NCBI GenBank assembly: GCA_013180625.2
Contig: SNVD02009645.1
Location: 186,001 to 250,000 of the forward strand
Reading direction: 5' to 3'
DNA: 64,000 nt
DNA from: Boswellia sacra
Lineage: Eukaryota > Streptophyta > Magnoliopsida > Sapindales > Burseraceae
Each line of letters begins with the position of its first letter. Position 1 is the first letter of the stretch. Under the pieces are notes generated by a model. It was not told the DNA's origin. It saw only the letters and a program-made list of their open reading frames with translations, and did no database searches. Position numbers and translations under genes: made by a program. Below, one piece after another: positions 1 through 13,051 of this stretch.

Positions 1-285
1 AAGTCAGTCAAAAAGACATACAGGATAGGAGATGCATAGCCCATTAACTAAACCAGACTCGAAGTGCAAGAATTCAATCTTGCATCTAACAAGAAATTAA
101 GTTGGGATTTTATAACATAATTCCAAAATATAGACAAGTCATTTTAATTGTTACAACAACATTTTACTACAACAGTCGCAAAGGTAACGCTAACATTTTA
201 TTAGTTCTTCAACAATTCAATAAATTATGCTCTGAAAAAAGTTCACTGAATAAAACGAGTCTCCATGTTCCTCGCATGGCTGCTG

Positions 286-1407
286 TTATCTATATTCCTG
301 AAAATTAACATGGCCAGTTGCTTGAGCATGCTCCACGGCCTCCTGAAAAATTTTGCAAAATTAGTTCAGTCTGATGCATAACTATTATTGTCATCATGAT
401 GTCAATGAAAATAGGAAGAGAAATAACCTTCTGGCCAACTAGTCCAATTTGACATACACCACACCGCAAAGTGAAGTTGGCAGTGTCAGTGTAGCTCCTT
501 TTCCTAAGAAATAACAAGTCAATTAAAAGATGAAGACGCTTAATTAGTTCAGCAGTAAAGTAAAATTAAGAAAACAATTCATCAGTAAATCCTTTCTTTC
601 ACTATCCATGCAGAACCAAGAAATCCTTCTTCTAAAATTTCCGCTTTCGGAAAATCAGGAACGACATATACACTCAACTTCACCATGTTAATTGACAATG
701 CAAATAGAGCTTACCATGTTCATTGACAATGCAAATAGCGCTTGGAAGTTTGAATGTGTTGATACACGCAGTAAAGAGGAAGAAAAGTGTAAAAGAAACA
801 TCCTAACATATCTAATTTCAGAAAGTACCTTTGTTGCTCCTTGACAAGATTAAGAGCTAGCCCTTCAACTGGCCCAATGGTCCTGTCCTTCCGAACAGCA
901 AATATAGTCTGATCAAACTCTTCAGGAGCTCCCTCAAATGGAGACATCTGTTAATGCACCATGTCAAAATCAAGCATATCCATAAGTGGAATAGAAACAC
1001 AAGACAACATGAACATTACCCTATGATTAAATCTGCTCAAGAGCTAGATAAGCCCCATAAAAATCAATAGTTTATTTTTGGGGGGCACCAATTTAAATTT
1101 CCAAAAGATATTTCATATACGCAAGTTTAAGGGATTTTCAGAATTTTTGGGAACCAGCTAGGTTCATCAATTGGTTCATTATCCTTGCCCAGAAGCTCTT
1201 ACAAGCATGGAACAGATATGTCAGAGTTCTCCGTACATGTCATAATAAATTCCTTCTTAACTATTTCACTGATTACAACCAGCAAATAAAATAAATTACT
1301 TTAAGAAAAAGATCATAAGGCGCCATACAGCTAAAGCATCATAATGAAGCCCATCATAGATCAGCATAACTCTTTCTGAGTAATTCCTTTCCTGTCAATC
1401 ATAACAT

Positions 1408-1474
<67 letters not shown>

Positions 1475-3539
1475 AGCTTAGTAATGCTTAATTTACAGCA
1501 ATCTGATGCCAAAAAGAAAAAAAGAGGAAAAAGGAAACCGCCAGACACAAGCAAGAATACTGCTGACCTGGCCATATAAGTCACATCTTGTGGTTTGAAT
1601 ATCATATGCTGCAATTTCACGTCCATAATAATCCGCTAATATTGAGAGTTCAATAGCACCTTCGTGGCAGAAAATGAAGCAAAAGGTCAGCACAACAGTC
1701 AATAGTAACCTAAAGAACATCAAAGTAACAAATTGTGACAAAAAAATATGCCGAGGGCCAAGCAATTATCAATTGCCTCACAAAGCTTTTCACGAAGCCA
1801 TGCCCCCTAAATTTTTCAAACATCCAATACACATATTGCTTCACCATCAGAAGACAAGCCAACTTCTAGGAAAATGCAGTGCAGAACCATTAGATGTATT
1901 GTTTGGTACCAAAAAAGAATAGGAAAAACTAGGCAACAGATAGTACAAGGAAATAGAATCCTACATTAGCCATGAAAGCATTTAAAGGTCTCTGTTTTAT
2001 TTTATTTTTTTCTAATCTTCTTGTAATCAGATGTGCAGAATAAAATATTAACCAAGTGGCTTTTAAGCTTCTATCTAGCAGTAAATTTTAAGTCCTGCCA
2101 ATACCCATCTTTTGTAATCAAATAACTCTTTAAAGGTTCAGTAATACAGTTGAACTCACGAATAATTCTAGCAAGAGATCTGAAACAAGACAGAGATTAT
2201 ACTAACTAACTTTTGAATCATGCAGTGCAGCAAGAGAATTCAGGAGAATACCTGGTCTATGTGATATATTTAAAGTAGAAAACATTAGAAAGTACAAAAA
2301 GAAGATGCATGAACAGAAAGGTAAAAGATTCCTGAACTCTATTCGAACTTCCTTTTTGAGAAAAGGTACTGTTGTAATGATTTGAGAACCCATTCCTCAA
2401 AAGTGAATAAAGAACTTGGTATAAAGCAACCACTATAACACGTCTTGTTGTCTATCTTAAAAAGCATATACGTTCCATTGCAATATAAGGGCAAAACATC
2501 ATCACCTAAACATGTAGTGAACTTCCGTCTTCTAAATATAAATGTTGCTTCATATAAAGCTTGACTTTCTTACTTGACTGTCAAAAGACTCCGATCTGCA
2601 TATGTTTTCCTTAAAAATTTCTTCCAAGAGGAATAACTATGACAAAGCTAGATACTGCCCACATTCATTGCTAGACAAGAAAGCCAGAAGTACTGTGATG
2701 ATTCCTTTATCTCGTACTGTCATAATTTGGACCCAATTCTCAACTGTCCAGTGAAAACGAAAGAATTCCCTAACATATAAGAAAAAAAAATTTCAACGCA
2801 CCTCCCCACTTCTCTGCATCCAAAATCCAAGCACAGTACTCTTCATTTGGCTTTCCAAGAAACGCCTCAGAATATTTTGTTGGATCACTTGCCACAGTTG
2901 CAGCTATAACCTTCAAAAGATCATTAACCACAGCGCGTTCAGTAAATAAACAATGGCAAAGGCAATAATGCTGATTTCAAATTAATAAATAAAATGATAC
3001 ATCAACAACTCGATCCATTTTGCAAAATCCCAAAATGTGCTATTATCCTCTAGCCATCCAATATTTCCATTAGTGGCACAAACCAAACACAGAATACTTC
3101 AATTTCGTAAATCATGAATCTCACACCACATAATCATTATATACCATAACCAGATTTATCAAGTAAAAAGAATCCCCAGAACAGAAATTTTAAATACTTA
3201 TATTTAACTTGCAATTTACACATATGTAATCATCAAGCAGTCCTTCAACTCATTACATGAATACCAACTACATTAAAAAAATATTTTCAATCATTAAACA
3301 TGCTTGACAGGAAAAATAAGATGTTTCGAAAAGAACCTGTCTCAGCTCAGGAGCTTTGTTTTTGTCATGGTCCATAACATACCTGTAATTGAAGCAACAA
3401 AAGAATATTAATCAAACATAAGCACAAAAATGAACTCATTGAAACCAAGAATAAATAGTGCAATTGGAGTTTACCCAACAGCATTAAATAGGCAACTGTT
3501 GTCCGAGGGAATAACTCTTCTAACTATAATACCTTCCAT
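286..3539 (-). CDS. OTU2: OTU-family ubiquitin thioesterase (YOD1-like), 8 coding exons
   Basis: Deubiquitinase of the OTU cysteine-protease family, most like Arabidopsis At1g50670 and human YOD1, which cleave ubiquitin chains in the cytosol/ERAD pathway. Coding exons in gene order: 3539-3475, 3382-3337, 2910-2802, 1659-1568, 1391-1329, 947-829, 503-428, 342-286. All junctions are GT-AG and in phase, giving 208 codons plus stop, the length I recall for the Arabidopsis protein. The catalytic loop DNSC lies at residues 13-16 (Cys16) and the likely catalytic His120 lies in the sequence DGLHYDAL. A C-terminal C2H2 finger (C179, C182, H195, H201) fits the YOD1 zinc finger. The ATG at 3539 begins MEGIIVRRVIPSDNSC, the family start. 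A 3' splice acceptor just upstream of the ATG suggests an intron in the 5' UTR. The intron between exons 4 and 5 holds a long GA microsatellite. No frame break is seen; the gene looks functional. Confidence 0.93.
1411..1473. repeat. (GA)n microsatellite, about 31 units, in OTU intron
   Basis: An uninterrupted GA dinucleotide run of about 63 bp lies between the OTU exons at 1568-1659 and 1329-1391. On the coding strand it is a (TC)n tract about 20 bp beyond the 3' splice site region of the next exon, so it may act as an extended polypyrimidine tract. Perfect repeats of this length are usually length-polymorphic. Confidence 0.97.
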
Positions 3540-5338
3540 GTTGTATAGAAATAAGAACCTGAAAACATTCCAAATTTCATCATTACATTGACTGGCTTAA
3601 GATTCTAATGCAGAAGGATACACACAGGAAAGAAAAAAACCAAACGCATAAAGCAAGGACCTGAAAATCAATCACAACCAAAACCCTTTTGATTGGATAA
3701 AAGGAAAACAACATAAACACACAAAAGGTCTGAAATTTCAGCGCTGCCGCAACCTCCCATCTAAAAGATATACCTCATTCAAACAAAAATATTTTTTAAA
3801 AAAATAAATAAATAAAGAGAAGAACTTGATAATTAAAACGCACCTTTATATGCAGCGCAAACCCAATATAAATAAATAAACAAACAAAATGTAAGCTAAA
3901 AATCAAAACTTGAACCAACCCACCTTGAAAAACAATTGAGAAAGCAGACAGGAAGAGAAAAAAAAAGCAAAGAAAAGAAGCACCGAATCAAAGAAAAGAT
4001 TAGATCTAGAAGGGTATAAAGGAGGTAACTTTGCAGTAAAGAAATTGAAATGGACAAGATAAGAATAAGGAGAAACGGACCCACCAACTAGTGTATATAT
4101 CTGTCACAAATCTTCAGCCTATTTTGCTGTAGAAGTGATGAAATGATGAAAATCAAGAAGATCTTTCAGGAAGTTTTACAGAGTTTTTTTTTTTTTTTTC
4201 TTTCTGGAAGATTTTAAGAAGTTGTTCAAGAGGTTATGTATCTAATATAATCTGGAGTTCGCTCTTGATGAAACCTGAAAGGCTATAAATGGAAATGCGT
4301 AGTTGATTGTTATAAGGTACCATCTATTAGTTTTTTTTTTTTTTTTCTTTTGTCACTTTCTGTGCTCATGACTAGAAATAATTATTATTTCATTCACCTG
4401 ATGCAATCAAATAACCTCCATAAATTTACGCAATTTAGGAGGGGTTAAAGTTTTTAATTTCAGTGAAAAAAAATTAATGAAATTTGAGATGGGTTGAAAT
4501 AAAAATTTAAGTACTAGTGTGAAAAAAATTTCCCTAAGAGATAAGCGAATAATGAATCATGATAATTATATGTAGTTTTAAACCTTTTAATACAAGGGTG
4601 AAGAGTGAAATTGGATGCAATTTGTAACATTTCATGGAGTCAAAAAGTTATATTTATCTTTTTATGTCAGTTTTATTTACCATTTACAACAACTATAAGC
4701 CATTAAAAATATGAAAATTGATTTAATATCATTATTGGTTGACAAATTGACATTATCAAGCCATATTTTCCAAGTGAGTTAAGAATAATCAGTACTAAAC
4801 TTTAGCAATCAGCAAACAGCTAAATAAAATAATAACAAAGAAAATTAAGTACAGTATTTCATCTCTCACAGGGTTCAGTGGCTAGTTATGCCTCTCACAA
4901 ACATGCAACCATGATTCAGCAATAACATCTATTTGCTGTTCTCCAGCAAACCACCACGGTAGAATTCTAAACCATTCACCAATCTCAGCATAAAAGATTG
5001 AACACACACACATACAGCCAAAAAATAAAAAACAAAAAATCCATGATTGTTAAATCACGGAAAAGAAATTGTAAATTGCATCTAGGCGATCCACTTTCAA
5101 AGTTCATGTTTTGCAATAACGGCAGTTCACTTAAGAAGCTGGAGTTAGCATAAAGGCAGTTTAGAGTAGCAAAACTACATTAAATTTGAATTACAGCCTA
5201 TGATAAAACTGGAGATGGCTGTTCTTAACAGGTTCCCCGTTCACTGCTTGTAATAGAAAGGGGGAATGACAAAATGGTTTTGAACTATTTCTTTGATGCC
5301 CTCTCCTTTATTGACTCTCCAGGAAGGATAAAGTCCAA
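3540..5338. other. Intergenic: OTU 5' UTR/promoter and RidA 3' flank
   Basis: No supported protein gene. The first several hundred bases should hold the OTU 5' UTR (with a probable UTR intron ending near 3560) and its promoter. T-rich homopolymer runs sit near 4185 and 4330. The right end holds the 3' UTR of the RidA gene. The rest is AT-rich sequence in which I see no structure. Confidence 0.6.
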
Positions 5339-7829
5339 TCAGACATTGGGAAGTGTTGCAATGCACTCAATCTCAATCTTGGCATCCAAGGGCAAGGCTG
5401 CTACTTGATATGTTGAACGAGCTGGAGAAGGTGCTGGAAAGTCTGCAATAAAAACTGCAGACCACTTAACCAGGTCGACCAAAAAAATGCAATGGTATAT
5501 CTGGTCATAGTACATTCAACTAGTGATTAAGTGAGAGGAAGACAAAAGTTTCCAGGAAGACAAAGTTTCATGTTACAATTGACCAAACTTCACACATGTT
5601 AACAAGTCACACCTGATATTGCCTGTAATCATTCTCCACATATGCATCTACTATTTGCAAATTTGAACATGGTAATATGAGATAAGATTCTATTATAATT
5701 GCCTTTGAATGAATATCCATGGTACCATTCCATATAAGGTCTGCAAGGTAAGTCATATCACGAGTTGCCACTAAGAAATTGATAATCCCAATTGGATGCC
5801 CTCCCTTAATAACTAATATCATCTATCTATTTATATCTGCATTGCATACTTAAGAACTGATTATCTACATAGCAATTTTCATACTTTCTGTCGATTCACT
5901 TAATAGGGTGCCAAACAAGGTCAATCTCAAAATATCCATTACTTGCCACATGCAATAAATCAACAAATATAAGTCTCAACTTGTTTAACATATAACTCAC
6001 ATTTAGCATAGATCTCATTTACTTTCTTGAAGTCTTTCAAGTCAGCCAACCTGCAGAAACAACCAGAATTATCATCGTCCTCTAACTAAACCTCAAAAAT
6101 CAAAGGTTTCAGAGCAGATTGACATATATCATACATGATTGTCGTCTTAACTACAGAGGAATAGTCAGCACCACTAGCTTTCAGTATTTCTCCCATATTT
6201 TTGAGAACCTGCTAATTATTCATGAACCATCAAATCGGTCAAAGCTGTTCAGAAAGTGAAAGCTATTAGTGTCACATGTATTCAAGCTAGGTGCCAGTTA
6301 TTAGAAACACCAAGTGGCACCATACAAAGGCAGACTGGCTTACTAATAAACAAAAATCTAGAAATTCTTTTACTAAAAAAGGAAAAATATCAAGTGAAGC
6401 AAAGCCTTCAAAGATTGCAGAAGTTGTTTGTACATCCCCAAAAATAGAACATGTAACAGAAGATAATCACCAGCATAGAAGAAAGAATGCTTGCTACAGT
6501 TGAAGATTTTTAAGTACATACCAGTTTTTAATTCATGTGATAATCATAATTTATTTTTGGCGATATTTGTAAATGATTAAGAGGGATAATTCACAGGCTA
6601 CAACTTTACCTGCTCTGTTTGCTCCTCTACACTTTCTGACACAAACTTCCCAGTCTGTAACAAAGTGCCAGAAACAAATGATCAAGAGAGTTGCACATTA
6701 AAAGAGAATCTACAATTGATATGATAAATATTTGCATGCCTATTTGAAAGGACATTCTATTATTTCAAAAATTGTATCATAGTAGAATAATGAAGGGGCA
6801 TTTAGTGGTAAAAACTAATCCTGAAGCAAATTCAAGCTGATAACATAACAAACCTCAGGGATAAGACCAAGGACACCAGAGACAAAAACAAGGTTATTGG
6901 CTTTGATAGCCTGAGAATATGGTCCCAATGCTGCTGGTGCCTTGTTAGTTGCAACAGCCTCCTTCAGGCCTACAATCAGAAACATGCTACATACTAAGAA
7001 TCATCCATGCCCATTTAAAATATAAATAAATTTTCAAGTACATAAAAACTTATCATATCTGTTTCTTATCTCCCAGCCTCGAAGTAAAATCACCCCGCAA
7101 CACATAGCTTTAACTTCATTTATAACTTTTAGTCCATTACAATTGCATACTGCATTTGAGAAATTCTACTATATTGCCTAAAAGTAATCTGTGACCCAAA
7201 ATCCACATCTAACTATAAACCAATCTATAGACTTCAAACTCAAAACAGTTAAAGTTTTCAAAACCACCAAAAAAATCACCATCAAATTCGAACCCAAGTT
7301 CTATAATCCCGATTTACTTTCCCTACATTTTGCGCGACCAAATTCAAACCATATCATCATATCAACCCACAAATTCTCTCCGATAACTATAATCATATAA
7401 AGCAAAACAAAAATAAATTAACCTCATTTCAACTCACCAAAACTCATTAGCCTTTACAAACACTAACAAAATTCTCAAACTTTCCCCCTAAATTTTCACC
7501 ACCATCATCCTCCTTAGCTAAAATGGCCTTTTACAACACATTTACAGAAGTAACGCAGATGGGTATCACGCAAAGAAAAAAAAAGGATGAACCCATAATA
7601 GCGGAAATTCAAAAACAAATAAATAAATGAGAGAAAATGGATTACTAGGAATAGTGGAAGTGGCTAAGCAAGCAAAAGGAGTGATGGGTTTCCTGGAAGA
7701 AGATCGCCAGAGAGTGGAGCCAGCCACGGAGGCGCAGCTGATGCTCACAGCGGCTAAGGGAGAGCGGGTACGCAGTGCAGCCACGTCGATGGCTGGGACA
7801 TTGAACGACCTTAACGAACACCAGGCCAT
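5339..7829 (-). CDS. RIDA: RidA/YjgF/YER057c-family reactive intermediate deaminase, plastid-targeted, 6 exons
   Basis: RidA hydrolyses reactive enamine/imine intermediates (2-aminoacrylate and the imine made by threonine dehydratase) and so protects PLP enzymes and branched-chain amino-acid synthesis in plastids. Coding exons in gene order: 7829-7646, 6969-6854, 6654-6610, 6208-6135, 6050-6001, 5442-5339. All use GT-AG and keep frame, for 190 residues. Residues 1 to about 62 are Ser/Arg/Ala-rich with few acidic residues, like a chloroplast transit peptide. The RidA fold follows: [11 protein letters not shown], the [10 protein letters not shown] strand, EQTEQVLKNM, and the C-terminal [22 protein letters not shown], whose Arg and Glu bind substrate in the family. 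Length and exon pattern resemble Arabidopsis At3g20390. The ATG at 7829 is the first in frame and begins the transit peptide. It lies about 1.8 kb upstream of, and in the same direction as, the OTU gene. It looks intact. Confidence 0.94.
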
Positions 7830-8465
7830 GACTCTTCTCGTCTCGGTCTCGGTTGCTGTCTCTGTTCCACTTGATGGTAGGCGAGAGCTTGTCTTGTTTG
7901 TTTTTGCTTTTTTAAATTTAAAACAAAATCAGTTGGGTATTGGACTTCATCAAACAAGTACTGGGTTTTTGATTATCAACAACTTGGGCTTGAAATTTGG
8001 GCCCATTAATGTTTAAGAGCCCACCACTAAGTAACAAATTCTACTATAATTATGCTATTTGTCCCTAATTATTAAGCTAAAAAATACCAATTTGTAATTA
8101 TTTGTATTTGAGTAGTAGTCCTACTTATACAACTAATATAAAAAATTAAATTTATACAAACTAACTTGATAAAAATTTACTGAGAAGGTAAAAATGAAAA
8201 GATATTAAAAACTTTTTAATAAATAAAGTGAAACCCACTTATCGACTGAATTTATGTCAAGTTAGGTTACATAAGTTGGTTATACATTTAGAATTATCTT
8301 TTATAATTATAAATTTTCATTTCATTCTAATATTATCCTCACTTATTTTGTAGCTTTTTTTTCAAAATGTTTTTCTATGAACATCCCATTGATACATAAC
8401 TCTTCTCTTTTATCATCTTTATTAACTCAATTATCTGTCACATTTTAAACTTATTCTTTTATAAG

Positions 8466-8518
<53 letters not shown>

Positions 8519-8710
8519 ATTTCTCTCTCTTGCTATCTTTTAAAATTTTATTTAGCTATTGTGAGTATTCTCACTAATTTTTAATTGATTATAAATTAGG
8601 GGTTGAAAAATAAGGATTATAATTGTCAATCTAAAAGTAATTAATCAAAACCAATCTATAAGTTTTATTATGTTTTTAGACTATTTTAATTTTATACTCA
8701 TGCAAACTAA
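7830..8710. other. RidA upstream region with (AT)n microsatellite at about 8470-8515
   Basis: Upstream flank of RidA. An AT dinucleotide run of about 46 bp lies near 8470-8515 and the surroundings are very AT-rich. The open frame across 7627-8016 on the plus strand is only the shadow of RidA exon 1. No other gene is seen. Confidence 0.6.
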
Positions 8711-9419
8711 GAGTGTGTTTGGGGCTACTATTTTAGTGTTTGATAAACTCTTTAAAAATTAATTATTCAAAAAACTATTACTCCAAAAATCTATTTTTAG
8801 ATGAGATAATGTCATGAACTAACCCTACCTTTTGGTTTAATATCATGCATATGGGTTGTTTACACTTTTATCTAAATTTAACATTTATATTTGAAGAAAG
8901 ATATCATAGATCATCCTCAGTTACTTTTATCGTTAGATGACATCAGATTTCTATCCATGTTGACTACTTTTACTAAAATACTCTTAATAATATAATTAAT
9001 AAAATAATATAATTGGCTCTGTTCTTTTTTGTTTCCTAAACGCCGTTTTTCATTTTCAAAGTACACAATTCGTGCAAAACGTGTTCTTTTCTATTTTTGT
9101 AATATGTTTTCACAAAATATTCTTTTTAACATTTTCGGAGTTCAAATTCATCTCTCCCTAACTCTTCTCTCTCTATATTCGTCTTCTATTTTCTTCTTCT
9201 CTCTCCTTTTCTAAGTTCAAAACCCGTTCCTCCATACTTTGCAGGTACTGTTCACTCAGATCTCCTCCTTCATCCAATTGTAATCCGAACTCCCGTTTCT
9301 ATTTCATCACACCCATGTTTCAACGAAGCATCCCCACCCATCCATTCCTGTAAACCTTCAACCTTCATTGGCATATTTGCTGGAAATTTGCTAGAAATTG
9401 ACAATCATTGGGAGAAAAT

Positions 9420-9745
9420 CTGGTATCGCAGTCGACGGGGACGAAGAAGACGAGATTTGTCGAGTGTCATCGAGTGTTGAGGGGTTATGTCGGATCGAAT
9501 CTCGACATGTCAGACGGTAGTGTCGAGTAACTAGGGGTTGTGTCGAGTGTAGGATCGAGTATCGTGTTAGTGCGTCGAGTGGAGTGCCGAACGTGACGAG
9601 TGTCGGATGTAAATTTTGTCAATTTCGTGTGTCGAGTATTGGTGTCAGGTTAGTCGAGCGTCTATCGTCGTACGTCGCATGTCGAGTGGTTGTAGTGTCG
9701 CGTGTCGAGTGTCTTGTATCGAGTTGCGTCGAGCGTTTAGACAGA
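9420..9745. repeat. Degenerate GTCGAG-word array, left arm
   Basis: This stretch is dense in variants of GTCGAGTGT, with irregular spacing rather than a fixed unit. Its right end (…GCGTCGAGCGTTTAGACAG) matches, in inverted orientation, sequence in the array at 10375-10660. The open frames across it are probably by-products of the CG-containing words and I do not call a gene. Confidence 0.75.
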
Positions 9746-10374
9746 AAATTCGATTTTGTCATTGTGTAAAATGTTCATGTATGAACGTTCAGTTTCATGC
9801 TTCGTCCATGTGTGTAACATTAATATTTTAAACACTAGTTTTTGTGCTTTTTCATTAAACTAAATATTCATGTATGAGATTCTCCTTTATGTGCTTTGTC
9901 CAGGTATAATATATTCATGTCTCTTTATGAACAATGTATTAGACCCGAATTTATGTGGTTCGTCAATGTATAAACCATACGTGTGTTGTGCGTAAATTCT
10001 CATTAATGTATGAGTGCAATGGGATGAGGTACACATGTAGAAATGCAACCGCAAAATATGTATTTACAAGTTTTCGTACTACTAAACATGGAAAACATAT
10101 GTAACTATACAAAAAATGTCACTATACAATAATGTATAAAAAATCCACAAACTAACTACCCAAAAATATGTGTAACTATACATCATCTATGCATGACATG
10201 AAATCATGGTTCAGTCGTGTTGGGCTACTGCTCAACCTCCGCTAAATTTCAATCTCATTCAGGGTGAAGGACAGTACAAAATCACTTGTCATTTGCTTCA
10301 ACCTGCAAATACAAGGCCGTTATAGTTAAATATGATGCAAAAAGACAAAAAACAATGCAAAAACAAGCAACCTG

Positions 10375-10660
10375 CCAAAACGCTCGACGAAACTCGACAA
10401 AATCCAACACTCGACACTTGACACAAGACATACCCAGTGTCGGATTCAAAATCCGACACTTGACACAAGGCATATCGAGTGTCGGTTATACTCGACATAA
10501 GACATACCTAGTGTCGGATTCAAATCCGACACTCTCTTCGAAAATAAACTGATATCGAGTATCCGACACTCTCTTTGAAAATAAACTAATATCGAGTGTC
10601 GATTGTGTATCCGACATGACTCGACACGTCGTGTCGAGTGTCGAGATGTGTCGAGATAAA
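10375..10660. repeat. Degenerate TCGACACT-word array, right (inverted) arm
   Basis: Reverse-complement counterpart of the array at 9420-9745, dense in ACACTCGAC and CGACACT words. A shared CGTCGAGCGTTT core (read on the minus strand near 10385) places the two arms as an imperfect inverted repeat with a spacer of about 0.6 kb. A transcript through both arms could fold back. Confidence 0.72.
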
Positions 10661-12655
10661 ATCGACACTCCCCATTGTCTACCTCGCGACGAAACCCGTC
10701 GGTTTTCATAGTTTTCATACACATCAAAACACAAAATTCACCTAATAACACTATATTTATCCCTACAAATATAGAATAAGTTCAAAAATCCGACGGAAAC
10801 TCAAATCCCCAATTAAGATTTCCTAAAAACTGAATCAAATCTAACGAAAGAGAAAACAAACAAATAAATCACAAAAACGGACAAATAAACATACCTCAAT
10901 GTCAATTTTTGCTTCTCTCTGTGTCGTCTTGCTTTTGTTCTCAGAGGAGGCTCGTGTCGGTTTGCGTTTTCAGCGGTGTCGAGGGGTTTCGGATATATTT
11001 GTCCGAAAAGGGAAATAGGGTTTTGGGAATAATTCAAAAGGTTAAGGGTATTTTAATCTTTTTATCAAGAAAGTGTCTAGGACATAAAAATTTTTCAGGA
11101 TGTGTCTAAATTTCATTAATGGCCTCTAACTGTGTCTATTTTTTCAATTTTTCCTTTTTTTTAATCTTAACTAGACACATTTATAGTAAGCACTATAAAG
11201 TGAAGTAAAAAAGAGAAGAAAATACTTGGGTAAAAATATCGTATGAAGCAAAAGATGATCTTGTTTGTATAATTAAATATTTATTATTTGTTAACAATAT
11301 ATATAATGGGAGCATGCATTTAGTTTAAAATATTATTTGTTAATAATCCTTTTATTTATATAATTTGTAAGAACAAGTATTTTGGAATCATTTTTAAACC
11401 TATTTTATATTTTTGTTTCCAAAATTTGATATCAATGATTCATTTCTAAACACATATCTTGTTTTTGTTTTCAAAATTTTAGCTCAAAAATTCATTTCCA
11501 AACACATATTCTTAAAACTATTTTCTAATTTACATTTTACGAATTCATTTCCATACGCATATCCTTTACTTAAAATACATTCTCTAAATCATAAGAATTC
11601 ATTTTTCAAATGATTTTGGAAACAAAAACGCGTAATTCAAAAAAGAATACAGTAAAAAAATCTGAAAAATTCCAAGAAAACATACCCAGAAATACTTCAA
11701 CTTAATCCTACATCAAATCCCTCCCCTCCGCTGGTTACGTTCACTACTCATGGTCTCCTCCCTCTCCCCTCCTCTGGTCGCTACCTTGCGGTTCACACTC
11801 TATTCTCCTTTCCCTCCTCTTCTTATTGGCTTTCTACTCACGCTCTCCTCCCCCTCCCCTCCTCTACTCACATTCCCCTCTCTTTTCTTTTTTGATCGAA
11901 AACGAAAGTTGAAGCCTGATCTCAAACTCATTGCAACAGCTTCTAAAGCTCTCCTCTTCGACAAGTAGCAAGCATGAATTGAGTATTGGAGGTTGTTGGT
12001 TACAGTTTGGGGTTGTTGGGTTTGCTAATTTGCTTAGCTGCTGGGTTACTTGTTGTTTGCAGTTTGGGGTGACCGATCTGTTGTGAGGAGTTGCCAAGCT
12101 ATTGCTGAGGTGTAGGTTTAGGATGAAGGTTGAGGAAAGTCTCTGGGTTCGTTTCGATAGGTTGTGTGGGTTTTCATAATTTTAATTTGGGTTCTCATTA
12201 TTTTGTTTTTTCATGTTGTTTTTTTTATTGTTGTTTTTCTTATGTTATTTTTAATCCTCTTGCACTGCTTTCATATTTTCTTTACTTAATTTTCTAACTT
12301 TTTAGTTTAAATTTGTTTTTGGGTTTTAATAAATATTTTTATGATTTATATAAATTATAAATAACCATTGTAACCCTCTATAATCAACTTATTACAATTA
12401 TTTAATGACAAAAGTAAAAAAAGTGTGGTTCGTGATGTACTCCTCCACACATAAGGACAAAATTTGGACAAAAATGTGAACGGTCTATATGTATGATATT
12501 AAGCCAAAAAATAAGGATAGTTTATGATATTATCTCATTTTTTATATTAGATTACAAAAACTAGTACGAGGCAACTTTTGATGATTTTAAAAAGTTAAAA
12601 TTTAGATAGAATAAAATGCTAAAATTATCCCTATAAATTAATATAAATTTAAAAA

Positions 12656-13051
12656 TGTTGATGCACGGTTTCCGGACGGCCGGGAAGTGGGTCGGGAAGC
12701 GGGTCGGAGCTCGGGTGGTACATCCGGTCCAGTCCTGCGAGCAAAAAAAAAAACAGTCAGGGGTGCCGGCGGTGGTGCCGGCGAAGACCCTCCGACGCTC
12801 AAGTCAGTTTCCGGCACTCCAGAATTTTCTGGGAGAATTTCCTAGAGAGAGAAGCTCTCAAAAGTAAAGGAAATTTAGAGAGAGAGTAAGCTCAGAAAAG
12901 TGTGCATACCTTGAGTAATGATTCGGAGGGTTTATATAGGAGTCGAGATAGGTCATTGTGGGACCCAGATAACAGGCCCAGATAATGGGCTTCAATAATG
13001 GGCTTACTGAATTAAAAATAATTGAGGCCCAATATTATTATGGCCATAACA
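12656..13051 (-). repeat. 3' LTR of the Tat element
   Basis: A 396-bp copy that begins TGTTGATGCACGG and ends GGCCATAACA as written on the plus strand. It is closely matched by the LTR at 19510-19903, with a few substitutions and small indels. The sequence right after it (GTAGTCCCCCCAGGCCC) is the complement of a purine-rich polypurine tract. Confidence 0.93.

Larger units (their letters stand above)
8803..12536. mobile_element. Long-TIR (MULE-like) non-autonomous element, 3.7 kb
   Basis: About 75 bp at the left end (GAGATAATGTCATGAACT...) matches the reverse complement of the right end (GAGATAATATCATAAACT...), roughly three quarters identical, including a shared TTTGG(T/C)TTAATATCAT block. 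The flanks are AT-rich, so the target duplication (expected 9-10 bp for Mutator-like elements) is imprecise. Comparison with Tourist copy 2 supports the insertion point. No transposase reading frame is visible. The interior holds two inverted blocks rich in TCGAG words plus AT-rich filler. Assignment to MULEs rests on TIR length only. Confidence 0.7.

Noticed and set aside
7627..8016. Plus-strand 129-codon frame
   Set aside because: It is antisense to the transit-peptide exon of RidA, which is clearly the real gene by homology and splice phase.
9029..9214. Phe/Ser-rich frame in the long-TIR element
   Set aside because: Low-complexity product of T/C-rich sequence; not conserved or recognisable.
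11750..12097. Open frames in the C/T-rich stretch near 11700-12100
   Set aside because: Overlapping frames on both strands in pyrimidine-rich sequence inside the long-TIR element, with no protein similarity I can recognise.
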